Positions 26,496-34,297 of a stretch of DNA of 64,000 nt are shown here, in pieces (position 1 is the first letter of the stretch; each line of letters begins with the position of its first letter). The position numbers and the translations under genes are program-made. The notes under the pieces were generated by a model. The model saw only the letters and a program-made list of their open reading frames with translations. It did no database searches and was not told the DNA's origin. Source of the stretch: Clostridium tetanomorphum (GTDB lineage Bacteria; Bacillota; Clostridia; Clostridiales; Clostridiaceae); NCBI RefSeq assembly GCF_017873215.1, contig NZ_JAGGKA010000004.1:180525-244524 (forward strand). Direction: 5' to 3'.

Positions 26496-27494
26496 ATGGG
26501 TAGTACAAGGTATATAACATCTATGGGAGAATTAACTAGGAAAGATAATTCATTATGTTTTAGGAAAAATGGTAAAAATGTATATATTCCAGTAGAAAAT
26601 ACGAAAGAAATATACTGTTTAAATGAAATTAGTATAAATTCAAAGCTACTAGATTTTTTAGCAACAAATAATATAATTGTTCATTTTTTTAATTATTATG
26701 AAGGGTATAGTGGAAGTTTTTATCCAAGAAATCAATATAATAGCGGCAAGCTTTTAGTTAAATAAGTTGAAGCTTTTACTAATAAAAGATTATGTGTTGC
26801 TAAACCTATTGTGAAGGGGATTGGTGGTAATATATCAGAAGTATTATATCATTACTATAAACATGGTAAGAAAGAGGTTAAACCAACTATTGATTGGATA
26901 AATAAAGAATTTATTGAGAGTATAAATGAAGCTGAGAATGTAAAACAACTTATGGCTGTTGAAGGAGAAGTATGGCAAAGGTTTTATGGCGAATTCAAAA
27001 ATATATTACCAGAGGATTTTATAATGAATAAAAGAGTAAAACGACCACCAGACAATCCTATTAATGCTTTAATATCCTTTGGAAATACTTTATTATATGC
27101 AAAAACTATATCCTCCATATATAGAACTCACTTGGATCAAAGAATTAGTTTTTTACATGAACCTTCAGAGGGAAGATTTTCTTTAAGTTTGGATATAAGT
27201 GAGGTTTTTAAACCTGTAATAGTATATAAAACAATATTTGAATTAGTTAATGATAAAAAGTTACAAGTAACTAAACACTTTGATAAAAAGGTGAATTATT
27301 GTTTACTAAATGAAGAGGGAAGAAATATATTTATACAAGCATTTGAAGAGCGACTAGAATCTGTATTTACTCATCCTAGATTGAAAAGAAAAGTTAGTTA
27401 TAGAACTGCAATTAAGTTAGATTGTTATAAGCTAATTAAATTTATGATGGAAGATAAGGAATTTATTCCGTTTAACCTTCAGGAGAAAATGTAA
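26496..27494 (+). pseudogene. cas1: cas1 integrase gene with an in-frame nonsense codon
   Basis: One frame runs from ATG 26496 (GAGAGGTG site) to 27494, interrupted only by TAA at 26763-26765 (codon 90) in GKLLVK-stop-VEAFTNKR. Related Cas1 proteins have Gln there (LVKQVE), so CAA to TAA is the likely change. Upstream is the beta-sandwich dimer domain. Downstream the catalytic half is intact, with the Glu in AVEGEVWQRFYG and the His/Asp/Glu set in LHEPSEGRFSLSLDISEVF. GTG 26811 could restart translation but only as half a protein. Cas1 integrates new spacers, so adaptation should be lost unless the stop is suppressed or is a sequencing error. Interference genes are unaffected. Confidence 0.88.
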
Positions 27495-27785
27495 ATGGGT
27501 AAAAATCTGAATTATAATTATGCTTTTCTTTTCTATGATGTTAATGAAAAAAGGGTTCAAAGAGTTTTTAAAGTTTGTAAAAAATATTTATCTCATTTTC
27601 AAAAGTCTGTTTTTAGAGGGGAAATAACTCCATCCAAGCTAATTTCTTTGAGAAAGGATCTGAATAAGGTTATTGATAAAAGTGAAGACTTTGTGTGTAT
27701 TGTAAAATTATTAAATGATAATGTATTTGGTGAGGAGATTTTGGGAGTACAGAGCAACAATACTGGAGAGGATTTAATAATTTGA
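27495..27785 (+). CDS. cas2: Cas2 adaptation protein
   Basis: 96 residues. NYAFLFYDVNEKRVQRVFKV is the ferredoxin strand with the conserved Asp, and HFQKSVFRGEITPSK is the second conserved block. It bridges two Cas1 dimers. ATG 27495 abuts the cas1 stop, with AGGAG 12 bases upstream. Confidence 0.93.
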   Translation: MGKNLNYNYAFLFYDVNEKRVQRVFKVCKKYLSHFQKSVFRGEITPSKLISLRKDLNKVIDKSEDFVCIVKLLNDNVFGEEILGVQSNNTGEDLII

Positions 27786-27875
27786 TTTTACCAGGTGAAA
27801 TATATTTTAAACAAACCTTGAGTTTCCAATGGTTTTGTGCTATTGTTAATTTTAAGGAATGCTGATTTTACAGTG
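27786..27875 (+). promoter_or_regulatory. shortened CRISPR leader of array 6
   Basis: Contains ACAAACCTTGAGTTTCCAAT and ends GATTTTACAGTG, matching the final 90 bp of the upstream leaders. The distal half is absent because cas2 ends there. Confidence 0.8.
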
Positions 27876-28034
27876 GTTGAACCTTAACATAGGATGTATT
27901 TAAATTGCAAATTGGTAGCGGATTACAAATCTTAAATTTGTTGAACCTTAACATAGGATGTATTTAAATATATATAACTTCCTTATCCTGGGAAGGTCAT
28001 GCATGTTGAACCTTAACATAGGATGTATTCAAAT
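27876..28034 (+). CRISPR. CRISPR array 6: 3 repeats, 2 spacers
   Basis: Repeats at 27876, 27940 and 28005 (the last has one C near its 3' end). Positions 4 and 16 are G and A. Spacers are 34 and 35 bp. Confidence 0.96.
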
Positions 28035-28056
28035 ACTGTTCTGTTGCAGCTAAAAC

Positions 28057-28203
28057 ATGGTATCAATGACGCCGGGGTCATTACAGAAACTGGAAAGTTT
28101 TTGTATGTTTGAAATTTTTGGTGTTTTAACAGAAGAAGAAAAACAATATGTTGTAAATAATATTGTAAAACAATTTTCATCACAAGAAAAATATAAAGAG
28201 TAA
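28057..28203 (+). pseudogene. gene remnant sharing a segment with 32970-33015
   Basis: A frame from ATG 28057 reads TPGSLQKLESFCMFEIFGVL then TEEEKQYVVNNIVKQF to TAA 28201. The ending is faintly like the C-terminal helix of MarR-type regulators. The bases encoding SLQKLESFC recur before the truncated ABC gene at 32989. Another frame over the same bases reads GVITETGKFL here and GVVTETGKFL there, so the coding frame is uncertain. Confidence 0.35.
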
Positions 28204-28572
28204 GCTTCAACTGATTTTAATACAGATTCTGATAAGATTAGTGCACCAATTAGATTGGAGAATAGTTCAGATGTAATAAAGGATAAAGTAGATAAAGGAC
28301 AAGCAACTATTGACCATAAGATAAAAGTGTGAAAGAAACTAAAAAAAAGCAGAAGCATTTTGAGAATTGTCTAAAAAATATAAAAATAAAGCTAAGGAAA
28401 TCGAAGCAGAATTGGCAATGTGCTATTTAGGAGGCATAGAGACAAAAAAGATATTTAAAAAGCATTTTCTTTGCTTGTTAAGGAGTATATGCAAAATCAA
28501 ATAAAGCATTACAATTATTAGGTGATGATTATTATTGTGAAAATGGTGAAGAGGAAAATATAGTCATAAAAT
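28204..28572 (+). other. degenerate coding sequence, no intact gene
   Basis: Short frames such as KEIEAELAMCYLGGIETKKI and SNKALQLLGDDYYCENGEEE are separated by stops and frame changes. They read like one or two decayed small genes of unknown family. Confidence 0.4.
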
Positions 28573-28576
28573 AGTG

Positions 28577-28605
28577 TTGACAAGATATACCGACTGGTTT
28601 ATTAT
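28577..28605 (+). promoter_or_regulatory. promoter and operator of the TetR gene at 28640
   Basis: TTGACA (28577-28582), a 17-base spacer and TATTAT (28600-28605). The spacer holds ATACCGACTGGTTTAT (28587-28602), the reverse complement of which matches the operator-like ATAAACCGACCGGTCT at 29284. Autorepression is likely. Confidence 0.7.
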
Positions 28606-28639
28606 GAAGTGAATAACTTTTGTGAAAGGAATATAAACG

Positions 28640-29200
28640 ATGAAATCAACTAAAGGTGAACAAGCAAAGCAGTGCTTAATAGAAATAGCTTCAAAATTAT
28701 TTCTAAAGAATGGATATTCAAATACAGGAATAAATGAGATACTGCAAGAAGCTAATATGTCAAAGGGTTCATTTTATTTTTATTTTTCGAGTAAGAAAGA
28801 ACTTGGAATTGAAGTAGCAAAGTATTACGGAAAAGCTCTATTAATTAATTGGTTAGAACCTCTATCAAATAATTCTTGGGACATATTTGTACATAAGATG
28901 GTATCTGATATAAAAAGCTCTGTATCAACAGGTAACTATTTCGGATGTCCAATAGCTGTATTAGGTTTAGAAATAGCCTTTATTGAAGATAATCTTTCAG
29001 AAGCATATGCAACCGCAATTACAAAACTAATTAATATTTTCTCAAAGTCTCTACAAGTATCAGGATTATCAAAAGATAAAGCTGATATTATTGCTAAAAA
29101 AGCATTTGCTCTTTATGAAGGACACATACTTTATTATAGAATATGTAAAGATGAAAGTGCCTTTGATTGTATCCTTAATGATTTATTAGCATTAGTATAA
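28640..29200 (+). CDS. TetR/AcrR-family repressor
   Basis: 186 residues. The N-terminal helix-turn-helix is clear: ASKLFLKNGYSNTGINEILQ then ANMSKGSFYFYFSSKKELG. The C-terminal domain (GNYFGCPIAVLGLEIAF) resembles the TetR_C class of YxaF/LmrA-like regulators that sense small molecules. AAAGGAAT precedes the ATG. A shared operator suggests it controls itself and the downstream tautomerase-like gene. Confidence 0.88.
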   Translation: MKSTKGEQAKQCLIEIASKLFLKNGYSNTGINEILQEANMSKGSFYFYFSSKKELGIEVAKYYGKALLINWLEPLSNNSWDIFVHKMVSDIKSSVSTGNYFGCPIAVLGLEIAFIEDNLSEAYATAITKLINIFSKSLQVSGLSKDKADIIAKKAFALYEGHILYYRICKDESAFDCILNDLLALV

Positions 29201-29210
29201 TATAGAATAA

Positions 29211-29257
29211 ATTCATAGTTAACTTTATTTGAAATATTATTTTGTTGACTATGAATT
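29211..29257 (+). terminator. inverted repeat after the TetR gene
   Basis: ATTCATAGTTAAC (29211-29223) pairs with GTTGACTATGAAT (29244-29256) with one mismatch. The T run comes 13 bases later (29270-29276), so termination is probable but not ideal. Confidence 0.5.
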
Positions 29258-29274
29258 TCCATAAAGTTGTTTTT

Positions 29275-29304
29275 TTGTATTATATAAACCGACCGGTCTA
29301 ATAT
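29275..29304 (+). promoter_or_regulatory. promoter/operator of the tautomerase-like gene
   Basis: TTGTAT (29275-29280) and TAATAT (29299-29304) are 18 bases apart. The operator-like ATAAACCGACCGGTCT lies between at 29284-29299, with the palindrome GACCGGTC at its centre. Confidence 0.6.
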
Positions 29305-29366
29305 ATAAAGCGTAATATTATTTAATATAAGCCTAATAAATTAATTAAAAGAAAGGGAGATAAAAT

Positions 29367-29795
29367 ATGCCATATGCAGAAGTGTCAATGAGTAAGAATT
29401 TTATTACAGATAAGAAAGTGTCTATCTTATCAAAGAAGTTGACAAAAATAATTATTGAATCAGAAGGTTTGAAAGATAATCCTATCTCACATTCAATCGC
29501 TTTACTGGATATTAAGGAATTTGATAGTTTGTACGTTGGAGGTGAAAAAGGTAGTAAGGATAAAGTTGTGATAAAGATTTATGGATTTTCGAACGCTTTC
29601 AGTGAAGAAATAAAAAAGAAATTATTTTTAGAAATTACCAATGCTTTCATTTCTGTTAGTGATAAAACACGATTGCAGAAGGGGAGAAATATATGGTGTA
29701 TGATAATTCCTTTGGGTGAATTTGATTTTGGTGTTGGTGGAATACCCGTAACATTAGAATTGACAAGGCAACTTGTTTCATCCTATATAGAATAA
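29367..29795 (+). CDS. tautomerase-superfamily protein
   Basis: 142 residues starting MPYAEVSMSKN, so after removal of Met a proline is N-terminal, which is the catalytic base of the 4-oxalocrotonate tautomerase/MIF superfamily. The length fits the fused two-unit tautomerase or chloroacrylate dehalogenase-like group. GRNIWCMIIPLGEFDFGVGG in the second half resembles the second beta-alpha-beta unit. Substrate unknown. GGGAGA precedes the ATG. The TetR-operator upstream suggests induction by a small, possibly toxic, molecule. Confidence 0.7.
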   Translation: MPYAEVSMSKNFITDKKVSILSKKLTKIIIESEGLKDNPISHSIALLDIKEFDSLYVGGEKGSKDKVVIKIYGFSNAFSEEIKKKLFLEITNAFISVSDKTRLQKGRNIWCMIIPLGEFDFGVGGIPVTLELTRQLVSSYIE

Positions 29796-30048
29796 AAATA
29801 TGAATTAATATAGATTCGTAGTATTCTTTTTATACGACATAAATGCTGAAGAAGGAAATACGAACGATGGTCTTTGAAAATTGAATAATGTAGTGTTAAA
29901 AATACCTATGCTTTTTGTAAAGTAATAGAAATATACAGATGATATGGTATAATTTTTATAATGATTAAATACAGGATATTTAGACATTAGTAAGATATTG
30001 CGTAGTTAAAAAAGTAATTAGAGGTTTATACATTTTGAGAGGTATGAA

Positions 30049-31020
30049 ATGAAAAAAATATTGAAATTAAAACCACATACCTTCTTGCTTGTTATACTTA
30101 TTTTATTAATTATTGGAGTTATTTGGCAGGAGTTAATGGTAAACAGTGAAAAGAATCAATATACAGCAGTTGGCAATCATGTTGATGTAGGTTCCTACAA
30201 TGCTCATTATTATACTAAAGGTAGTGGGAATACCATTTTTGTTTTCATTTCAGGTGCTGGAACTCCATGTGCTTATACCGACTATTATTATCTGCAAAAT
30301 GAATTAAGCAAGTATGGTCAAACCATATCTTTTGACCATGCAGGTCTTGGATGGAGCTCTAAAACAAATGCAAAGAGAGATATTGACAGTATTACAGATG
30401 AATTATCTATTATTATTAACACAGTATCTAAGAAAAATAAAGTAGTATTGATAGCTCACTCATTAGGGTCTTTAGAAGCAATCAGATATACTCAAAGAAA
30501 TTCTGAAAGAGTATTAGGAATAGTATTTCTTGATGCAGGAAGTCCTGAGTTTTATAGTAAAGATTCTGAATTAAAATCTTTTGCTCTTAACCGTACATTG
30601 GCTGCTTTTCGTGTTACTGGAGTGAATCGACTATTTGGAGAACTTGATGTTTTGCTCCCAATGTATGGGGAAAGTATGCGATATAAAAAGCTACCTCAGT
30701 CTGTGAGAGAAATTGACAAAGCAATGTATTATAGGTATACAGGTAGCTATTCAAATTTTAAAAATATCATATATATTAATGAAAATGCAGAAAAAGTTTT
30801 GGATGGTAAGTTATTAGGCAATATTCCAATTTTAATTCTATCCTCTGATGCTGGAAGTTTATGGAGACAAGTGCAAGAGCAATTAGCAAGGTGGTCTGAT
30901 AACAGTCAGCAGATAATGATAGACAATGGAGCTCACTATCTATATTGGTCAAATACTGAGGATGTAATTAAATATATTGATACTTTCTTAAAGGGAATTC
31001 CCATTCACATGGGTTTATAG
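30049..31020 (+). CDS. membrane-anchored alpha/beta hydrolase
   Basis: 323 residues. Residues 10-27 (TFLLVILILLIIGVIW) form a signal anchor, so the enzyme should face outward. The alpha/beta-hydrolase core follows: FISGAGTP (oxyanion loop), DHAGLGWSS, nucleophile Ser138 in IAHSLGSLEA, FLDAGSPEF, and the catalytic His in DNGAHYLYWSN. The acidic triad residue is probably in LSSDAGSLW. Related proteins are esterases or peptidases; the substrate is unknown. GAGAGGT precedes the ATG. Confidence 0.82.
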   Translation: MKKILKLKPHTFLLVILILLIIGVIWQELMVNSEKNQYTAVGNHVDVGSYNAHYYTKGSGNTIFVFISGAGTPCAYTDYYYLQNELSKYGQTISFDHAGLGWSSKTNAKRDIDSITDELSIIINTVSKKNKVVLIAHSLGSLEAIRYTQRNSERVLGIVFLDAGSPEFYSKDSELKSFALNRTLAAFRVTGVNRLFGELDVLLPMYGESMRYKKLPQSVREIDKAMYYRYTGSYSNFKNIIYINENAEKVLDGKLLGNIPILILSSDAGSLWRQVQEQLARWSDNSQQIMIDNGAHYLYWSNTEDVIKYIDTFLKGIPIHMGL

Positions 31021-31124
31021 GAGCAGTTTTACCTATCTAAATATAAAAATTCGAAGGCTTACTTAGATTTCAAAAGGAATATATCATTGCAGCAGTGTTA
31101 TAATATCCAAAAACATATTTTTGA

Positions 31125-31376
31125 GGAATCCAAACTTGGGAATTTAAATTAAGTATACTAACAGTTATAATTATTTCATTTATTGTACCAGCAAATACAA
31201 GACAAAACGGAACTTTAACAGTATATAACTTTGGATTTCCCTGTGAGTATTGGTCAATATATCAAGGTAATAAAGGAAGTACTCAACTCTTTAGCAATCT
31301 ATTTAATGGAAATAAAGGAATGAGCATTAATATATTGGGTTTATTTGCGGATGTATTTATGCCTTATTGTTATTAA
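31125..31376 (+). pseudogene. fragment of a small membrane protein
   Basis: 84 codons open between stops and without a start. They encode a hydrophobic helix (LSILTVIIISFIVPANT) then VYNFGFPCEYWSIYQGNKGS and a second hydrophobic stretch at the end. The N-terminus is lost. Bases 31021-31124 hold no other gene. Confidence 0.45.
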
Positions 31377-31651
31377 TAAAGAAAATATATATACAAATTA
31401 AGATACAATAGAAAAAATTGAACAGTTTATTTAGAACACCATATTATTCAAATTTTATGGTATTTTTATGTCATACTTTTCTTATAAAGCGTCTTATTAG
31501 TAAATGTGAATTAAGGAAGGCACAAATGACATCCCTTAAAATTTATAATATTATCAACACATAGCTTAATTATAAAATAAACTTAGTTATAAACATATTT
31601 GAAGCTTGTCTACCGTTAGCAGTCAACTGTGTAGTATTAATAGAAAAGAAA

Positions 31652-31735
31652 TAGGCTGAAATCAAAGGGTTAGAGAAATCTAGCCTTTTTTGTGTTTTAT
31701 GTACCCTAAAACTATTTGAGGGTATTTTTATTTTT
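31652..31735 (+). terminator. two tandem terminator-like hairpins
   Basis: AGGCT (31653-31657) with AGCCT (31682-31686) then TTTTTTG; and ACCCT (31703-31707) with AGGGT (31719-31723) then ATTTTTATTTTT. Bases 31377-31651 and 31736-31866 hold no gene. Confidence 0.5.
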
Positions 31736-31880
31736 AATTAGAATCAACAATGAATAAATAAAGAAATTAATAAGTAAATTAAAATAATTAATAAAAAAAT
31801 AAAAATATATAAAATAAATTAATTAAAATATTGAAATTATAAATATTAGTAGTATAATACAATTATGGAGAGTGATTTGT

Positions 31881-32243
31881 ATGGCTTATAAAATATTAAC
31901 TCAATGTCCTGTATGTAATTCCAAGCTTACAGTTACAAAATTAAAATGCAAAAAATGTAATACTGTTATTGAAAATGACTTTGAACTTTCTAAGTTTTCT
32001 TACCTCACTATGGATCAACTAAATTTTGCAGAAGTTTTCATAAAATGTAGAGGCAATATTAAAGACGTTGAAAAGGAACTTGGAATATCTTATCCTACGG
32101 TTCGAAGCAAAATTGAAGATTTAGTTGTTTCACTGGGGTATGTACCTATTAGGGAGAAAGCAGATAATAGTTCTGAAGTAATTGATAAGCTTGAAAAAGG
32201 AGAAATTACAGCAGAACAAGCATTAAATTTATTAAAAAAATAG
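31881..32243 (+). CDS. DUF2089-family zinc-ribbon / HTH protein
   Basis: ATG 31881 is set by GGAGAG 10 bases upstream. The N-terminus is a zinc ribbon (CPVCNSKL, CKKC). The middle (LTMDQLNFAEVFIKCRGNIK then ELGISYPTVRSKIEDLVVSL) is a helix-turn-helix region. This is the DUF2089 layout. The final EVIDKLEKGEITAEQALNLL matches the SHOCT-like start of the next protein, so the two may interact. Probably a transcription regulator of its own operon; known only as a conserved family. Confidence 0.82.
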   Translation: MAYKILTQCPVCNSKLTVTKLKCKKCNTVIENDFELSKFSYLTMDQLNFAEVFIKCRGNIKDVEKELGISYPTVRSKIEDLVVSLGYVPIREKADNSSEVIDKLEKGEITAEQALNLLKK

Positions 32244-32263
32244 TTTAAAAGGAGTTGGATTAA

Positions 32264-32632
32264 ATGAATGACGAGATTATGAAGGTATTAAACATGCTGG
32301 AAGAGGGAAAAATTGATGCGCAGAAAGCAGGAGAACTTATAGAGGTATTATATGCTTCTAAAAATAATATTCCTGCAGTAACTAATTCAGATAAAATGCT
32401 AAAAATTAGAGTTAATTCACAAAATGGAGACAACGTAAATATAAATATACCCGTTAAGTTCATAAGAACCATAGGGGGAGCTATTAAGAGAATACCTAAG
32501 GTAGAAGGGGTAGAAGGTATGGAGGATATAGACATTCAGGCTATTCTTCAGGCTGTAAGTGATGGACTGGACGGTAAGATTGTAGATGTGAAAAGTGAAA
32601 AAGGGGACAACGTTGAGATTGTTGTTGAATAA
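32264..32632 (+). CDS. SHOCT-like domain protein
   Basis: 122 residues. It starts EIMKVLNMLEEGKIDAQKAG, the short helical SHOCT-like domain, then a beta-rich C-terminal part (LKIRVNSQNGDNVNINIPVK, then IVDVKSEKGDNVEIVVE). It follows the DUF2089 gene by 20 bp with AAGGAG. The pair recurs widely in Firmicutes (established association), perhaps in envelope stress sensing (inference). Confidence 0.75.
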   Translation: MNDEIMKVLNMLEEGKIDAQKAGELIEVLYASKNNIPAVTNSDKMLKIRVNSQNGDNVNINIPVKFIRTIGGAIKRIPKVEGVEGMEDIDIQAILQAVSDGLDGKIVDVKSEKGDNVEIVVE

Positions 32633-32700
32633 CACCATCAGAGGCACAGGTAGTAATAATTCTTCTGTGCAGAAAAGGAATGTGGAAGGGAATTGTTGCA

Positions 32701-32961
32701 ATGAGAATTTATATAAGAGAAAAAAATGGTAAAAGATTTTTTATTCCCATACCTTTAAGTATTGCAAGTTTAGGATGTCGAATAGCTTCCTATGCTATAG
32801 AGAAATCTGGAAAGAATCTTAATCAGCAGCAAAGGGACATAATTGACTGCATAGATTTTAATGAGCTTGCCAAGAGCATAAAATATCTAAAGGGTTACAG
32901 AGGTCTAAAATTGGTGGAAGTTACATCAGCGGATGGCGATGAAGTAACCATAACTTTGTAA
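32701..32961 (+). CDS. small protein related to the SHOCT-like neighbour
   Basis: ATG 32701 is chosen (site GGAAGGGA upstream); 7 more upstream codons lack a better one. 86 residues. The ending VEVTSADGDEVTITL mirrors the end of the preceding protein, and PIPLSIASLGCRIASYAI parallels its NIPVKFIRTIGGAI. It looks like a diverged duplicate without the SHOCT part. Role unknown. Confidence 0.65.
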   Translation: MRIYIREKNGKRFFIPIPLSIASLGCRIASYAIEKSGKNLNQQQRDIIDCIDFNELAKSIKYLKGYRGLKLVEVTSADGDEVTITL

Positions 32962-32988
32962 ACAAAATAGTAGTCGCAACGACCCTGG

Positions 32989-33453
32989 GTGTCGTTACAG
33001 AAACTGGGAAGTTTCTGTAATGTGGTGATAAAAAGTTATATACTATTATATGTAACTATTAAGTATAAAGGAAAGAAAGAATCTTCTATAAAAAATATTA
33101 ATCTCAATATACAGGAAGGTCAATGTATAGTTTTATGTGGAAGAAGTGGTTGTGGAAAGACAAGCAATACGCGTCTTTTAAACAGTCTTATATCATATTT
33201 TTATCCAGGAGATTTAAGTGGAGTTGTAGAGATTGATGGTAAATTAATTTCAAATCTTCCAATTTATAAAATATCAGAAAAAGTAGGGTCTGTATTTCAA
33301 AATCCTAATACTCAATTTTTTAATACAGATAGTGAAATTGCTTTTGGCATTGAAAATCTTTTAGTTTCAGCTATAACACATTATGCAGAAGTAAGTAAAA
33401 TTGAAAGATATGAAAATTATATTCATGAAAAATGTTGTAAAAAGGATAAGTGA
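32989..33453 (+). pseudogene. truncated EcfA-type ABC ATPase fused to a mini-ORF tail
   Basis: SSIKNINLNIQEGQCIVLCG then RSGCGKTSNTRLLN (Walker A), and the Q-loop GSVFQNPNTQFF followed by TDSEIAFGIEN, are typical of energy-coupling-factor transporter ATPases. The signature motif, Walker B and H-loop are missing. After about residue 125 the sequence switches to ERYENYIHEKCCKKDK, the tail seen at 5726 and 50423. It cannot hydrolyse ATP. The first codons share a segment with 28057. Confidence 0.8.
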
Positions 33454-33494
33454 AAAATAAAATAGTGACATTAGAAAAATTTATTATTTGTTAC

Positions 33495-33547
33495 TTGACG
33501 TTATAAATAAAATAATTTACAATATACATACTGAACGAATGTATGTA
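33495..33547 (+). promoter_or_regulatory. promoter and operator of the second TetR gene
   Basis: TTGACG (33495-33500), 17 bases, TACAAT (33518-33523). Immediately downstream, TACATAC (33525-33531) and GTATGTA (33541-33547) form a palindrome around the start of transcription, well placed for autorepression. GAACG in its centre also occurs, reversed, in the operator at 34256. Confidence 0.72.
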
Positions 33548-33563
33548 TATAGGATGTGGTTTA

Positions 33564-34220
33564 ATGGCTAGAAATAAGTATCCAGAAGAAACAATTGAAC
33601 GAATACTTGATGTGTCTTTAAAACTTTTTTTAGAAAAGGGATATGAACATACTACTATTCAAGACATTGTTAATGCTCTTCAGGGGCTTTCCAAGGGTGC
33701 TATATATCATCATTTTAAATCAAAAGATGAAATAGTAGATGCAGTTTTTGAAAAAGTTTTTTCTGAAAATAAATGGTTTTTAAAATTAAAGGAAGATAAA
33801 ACCTTAAACGGGCTACAAAAAGTGCAAAAATTATTTATTAATTCAATTGCAGATAATACACAGATTCAAATGCTTCCTATAACCAGTTCTCTTTTAAAAA
33901 ATCCAAAGTTCTTGGCAAAACAGATTGAGCAAACACTTACACGTGGAGCAGAGCTTTTTAAAGAGTTAATAGAGGAAGGTATTGCAGATGGTTCTATTAA
34001 AAATGATTCACCTAAGGAGCTAGCTGAGGTGATATTACTACTTACTAATGTCTGGTGGAATCCTGCAATTTCTAAAGTTACTCGTGAGGAATGGATTGCT
34101 AAGATAACATTTTTAAAAAAATTACTTGATGGAATAGGATTACCATTTATTAAGGATGAAGCTATAGAATCAAGCAAACAATTTTATGACTTAGCTTATG
34201 GTGAAACAAATAATGATTAA
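33564..34220 (+). CDS. TetR/AcrR-family repressor of the export operon
   Basis: ATG 33564 (MARNKYPEE) is chosen; the 7 codons before it overlap the operator. 218 residues with an N-terminal helix-turn-helix (SLKLFLEKGYEHTTIQDIVN, then LSKGAIYHHFKSKDEIV). The C-terminal ligand domain is of the usual helical type. It is followed by a terminator, an operator-like site and an ABC-2/MFS export operon, which it probably represses until a drug binds. Confidence 0.9.
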   Translation: MARNKYPEETIERILDVSLKLFLEKGYEHTTIQDIVNALQGLSKGAIYHHFKSKDEIVDAVFEKVFSENKWFLKLKEDKTLNGLQKVQKLFINSIADNTQIQMLPITSSLLKNPKFLAKQIEQTLTRGAELFKELIEEGIADGSIKNDSPKELAEVILLLTNVWWNPAISKVTREEWIAKITFLKKLLDGIGLPFIKDEAIESSKQFYDLAYGETNND

Positions 34221-34223
34221 GTC

Positions 34224-34250
34224 AAACTGCCTATGGGCAGTTTATTTTTA
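34224..34250 (+). terminator. intrinsic terminator after the TetR gene
   Basis: AAACTGCC (34224-34231) pairs with GGCAGTTT (34236-34243), then ATTTTTA. Confidence 0.8.
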
Positions 34251-34255
34251 CAATT

Positions 34256-34276
34256 ATACATACGTTCGGTCGGTAT
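34256..34276 (+). promoter_or_regulatory. TetR-type operator ahead of the ABC exporter
   Basis: ATACATACGTTCGGTCGGTA shares CATAC and CGTTC elements with the palindrome at 33525. It lies 22 bases before the exporter start codon, overlapping the expected promoter region. Confidence 0.55.
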
Positions 34277-34297
34277 TAAAAGAAGGAGTGGATTAAA

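Noticed and set aside
28050..28358. Minus-strand frame of 102 codons after array 6
   Set aside because: Hydrophobic low-complexity translation of AT-rich decayed DNA without a ribosome site; the plus strand shows recognisable remnants.
32989..33453. Intact ABC transporter ATPase
   Set aside because: Only the Walker A and Q-loop half exists; signature, Walker B and H-loop are missing and the end is a foreign tail, so it is listed as a pseudogene.
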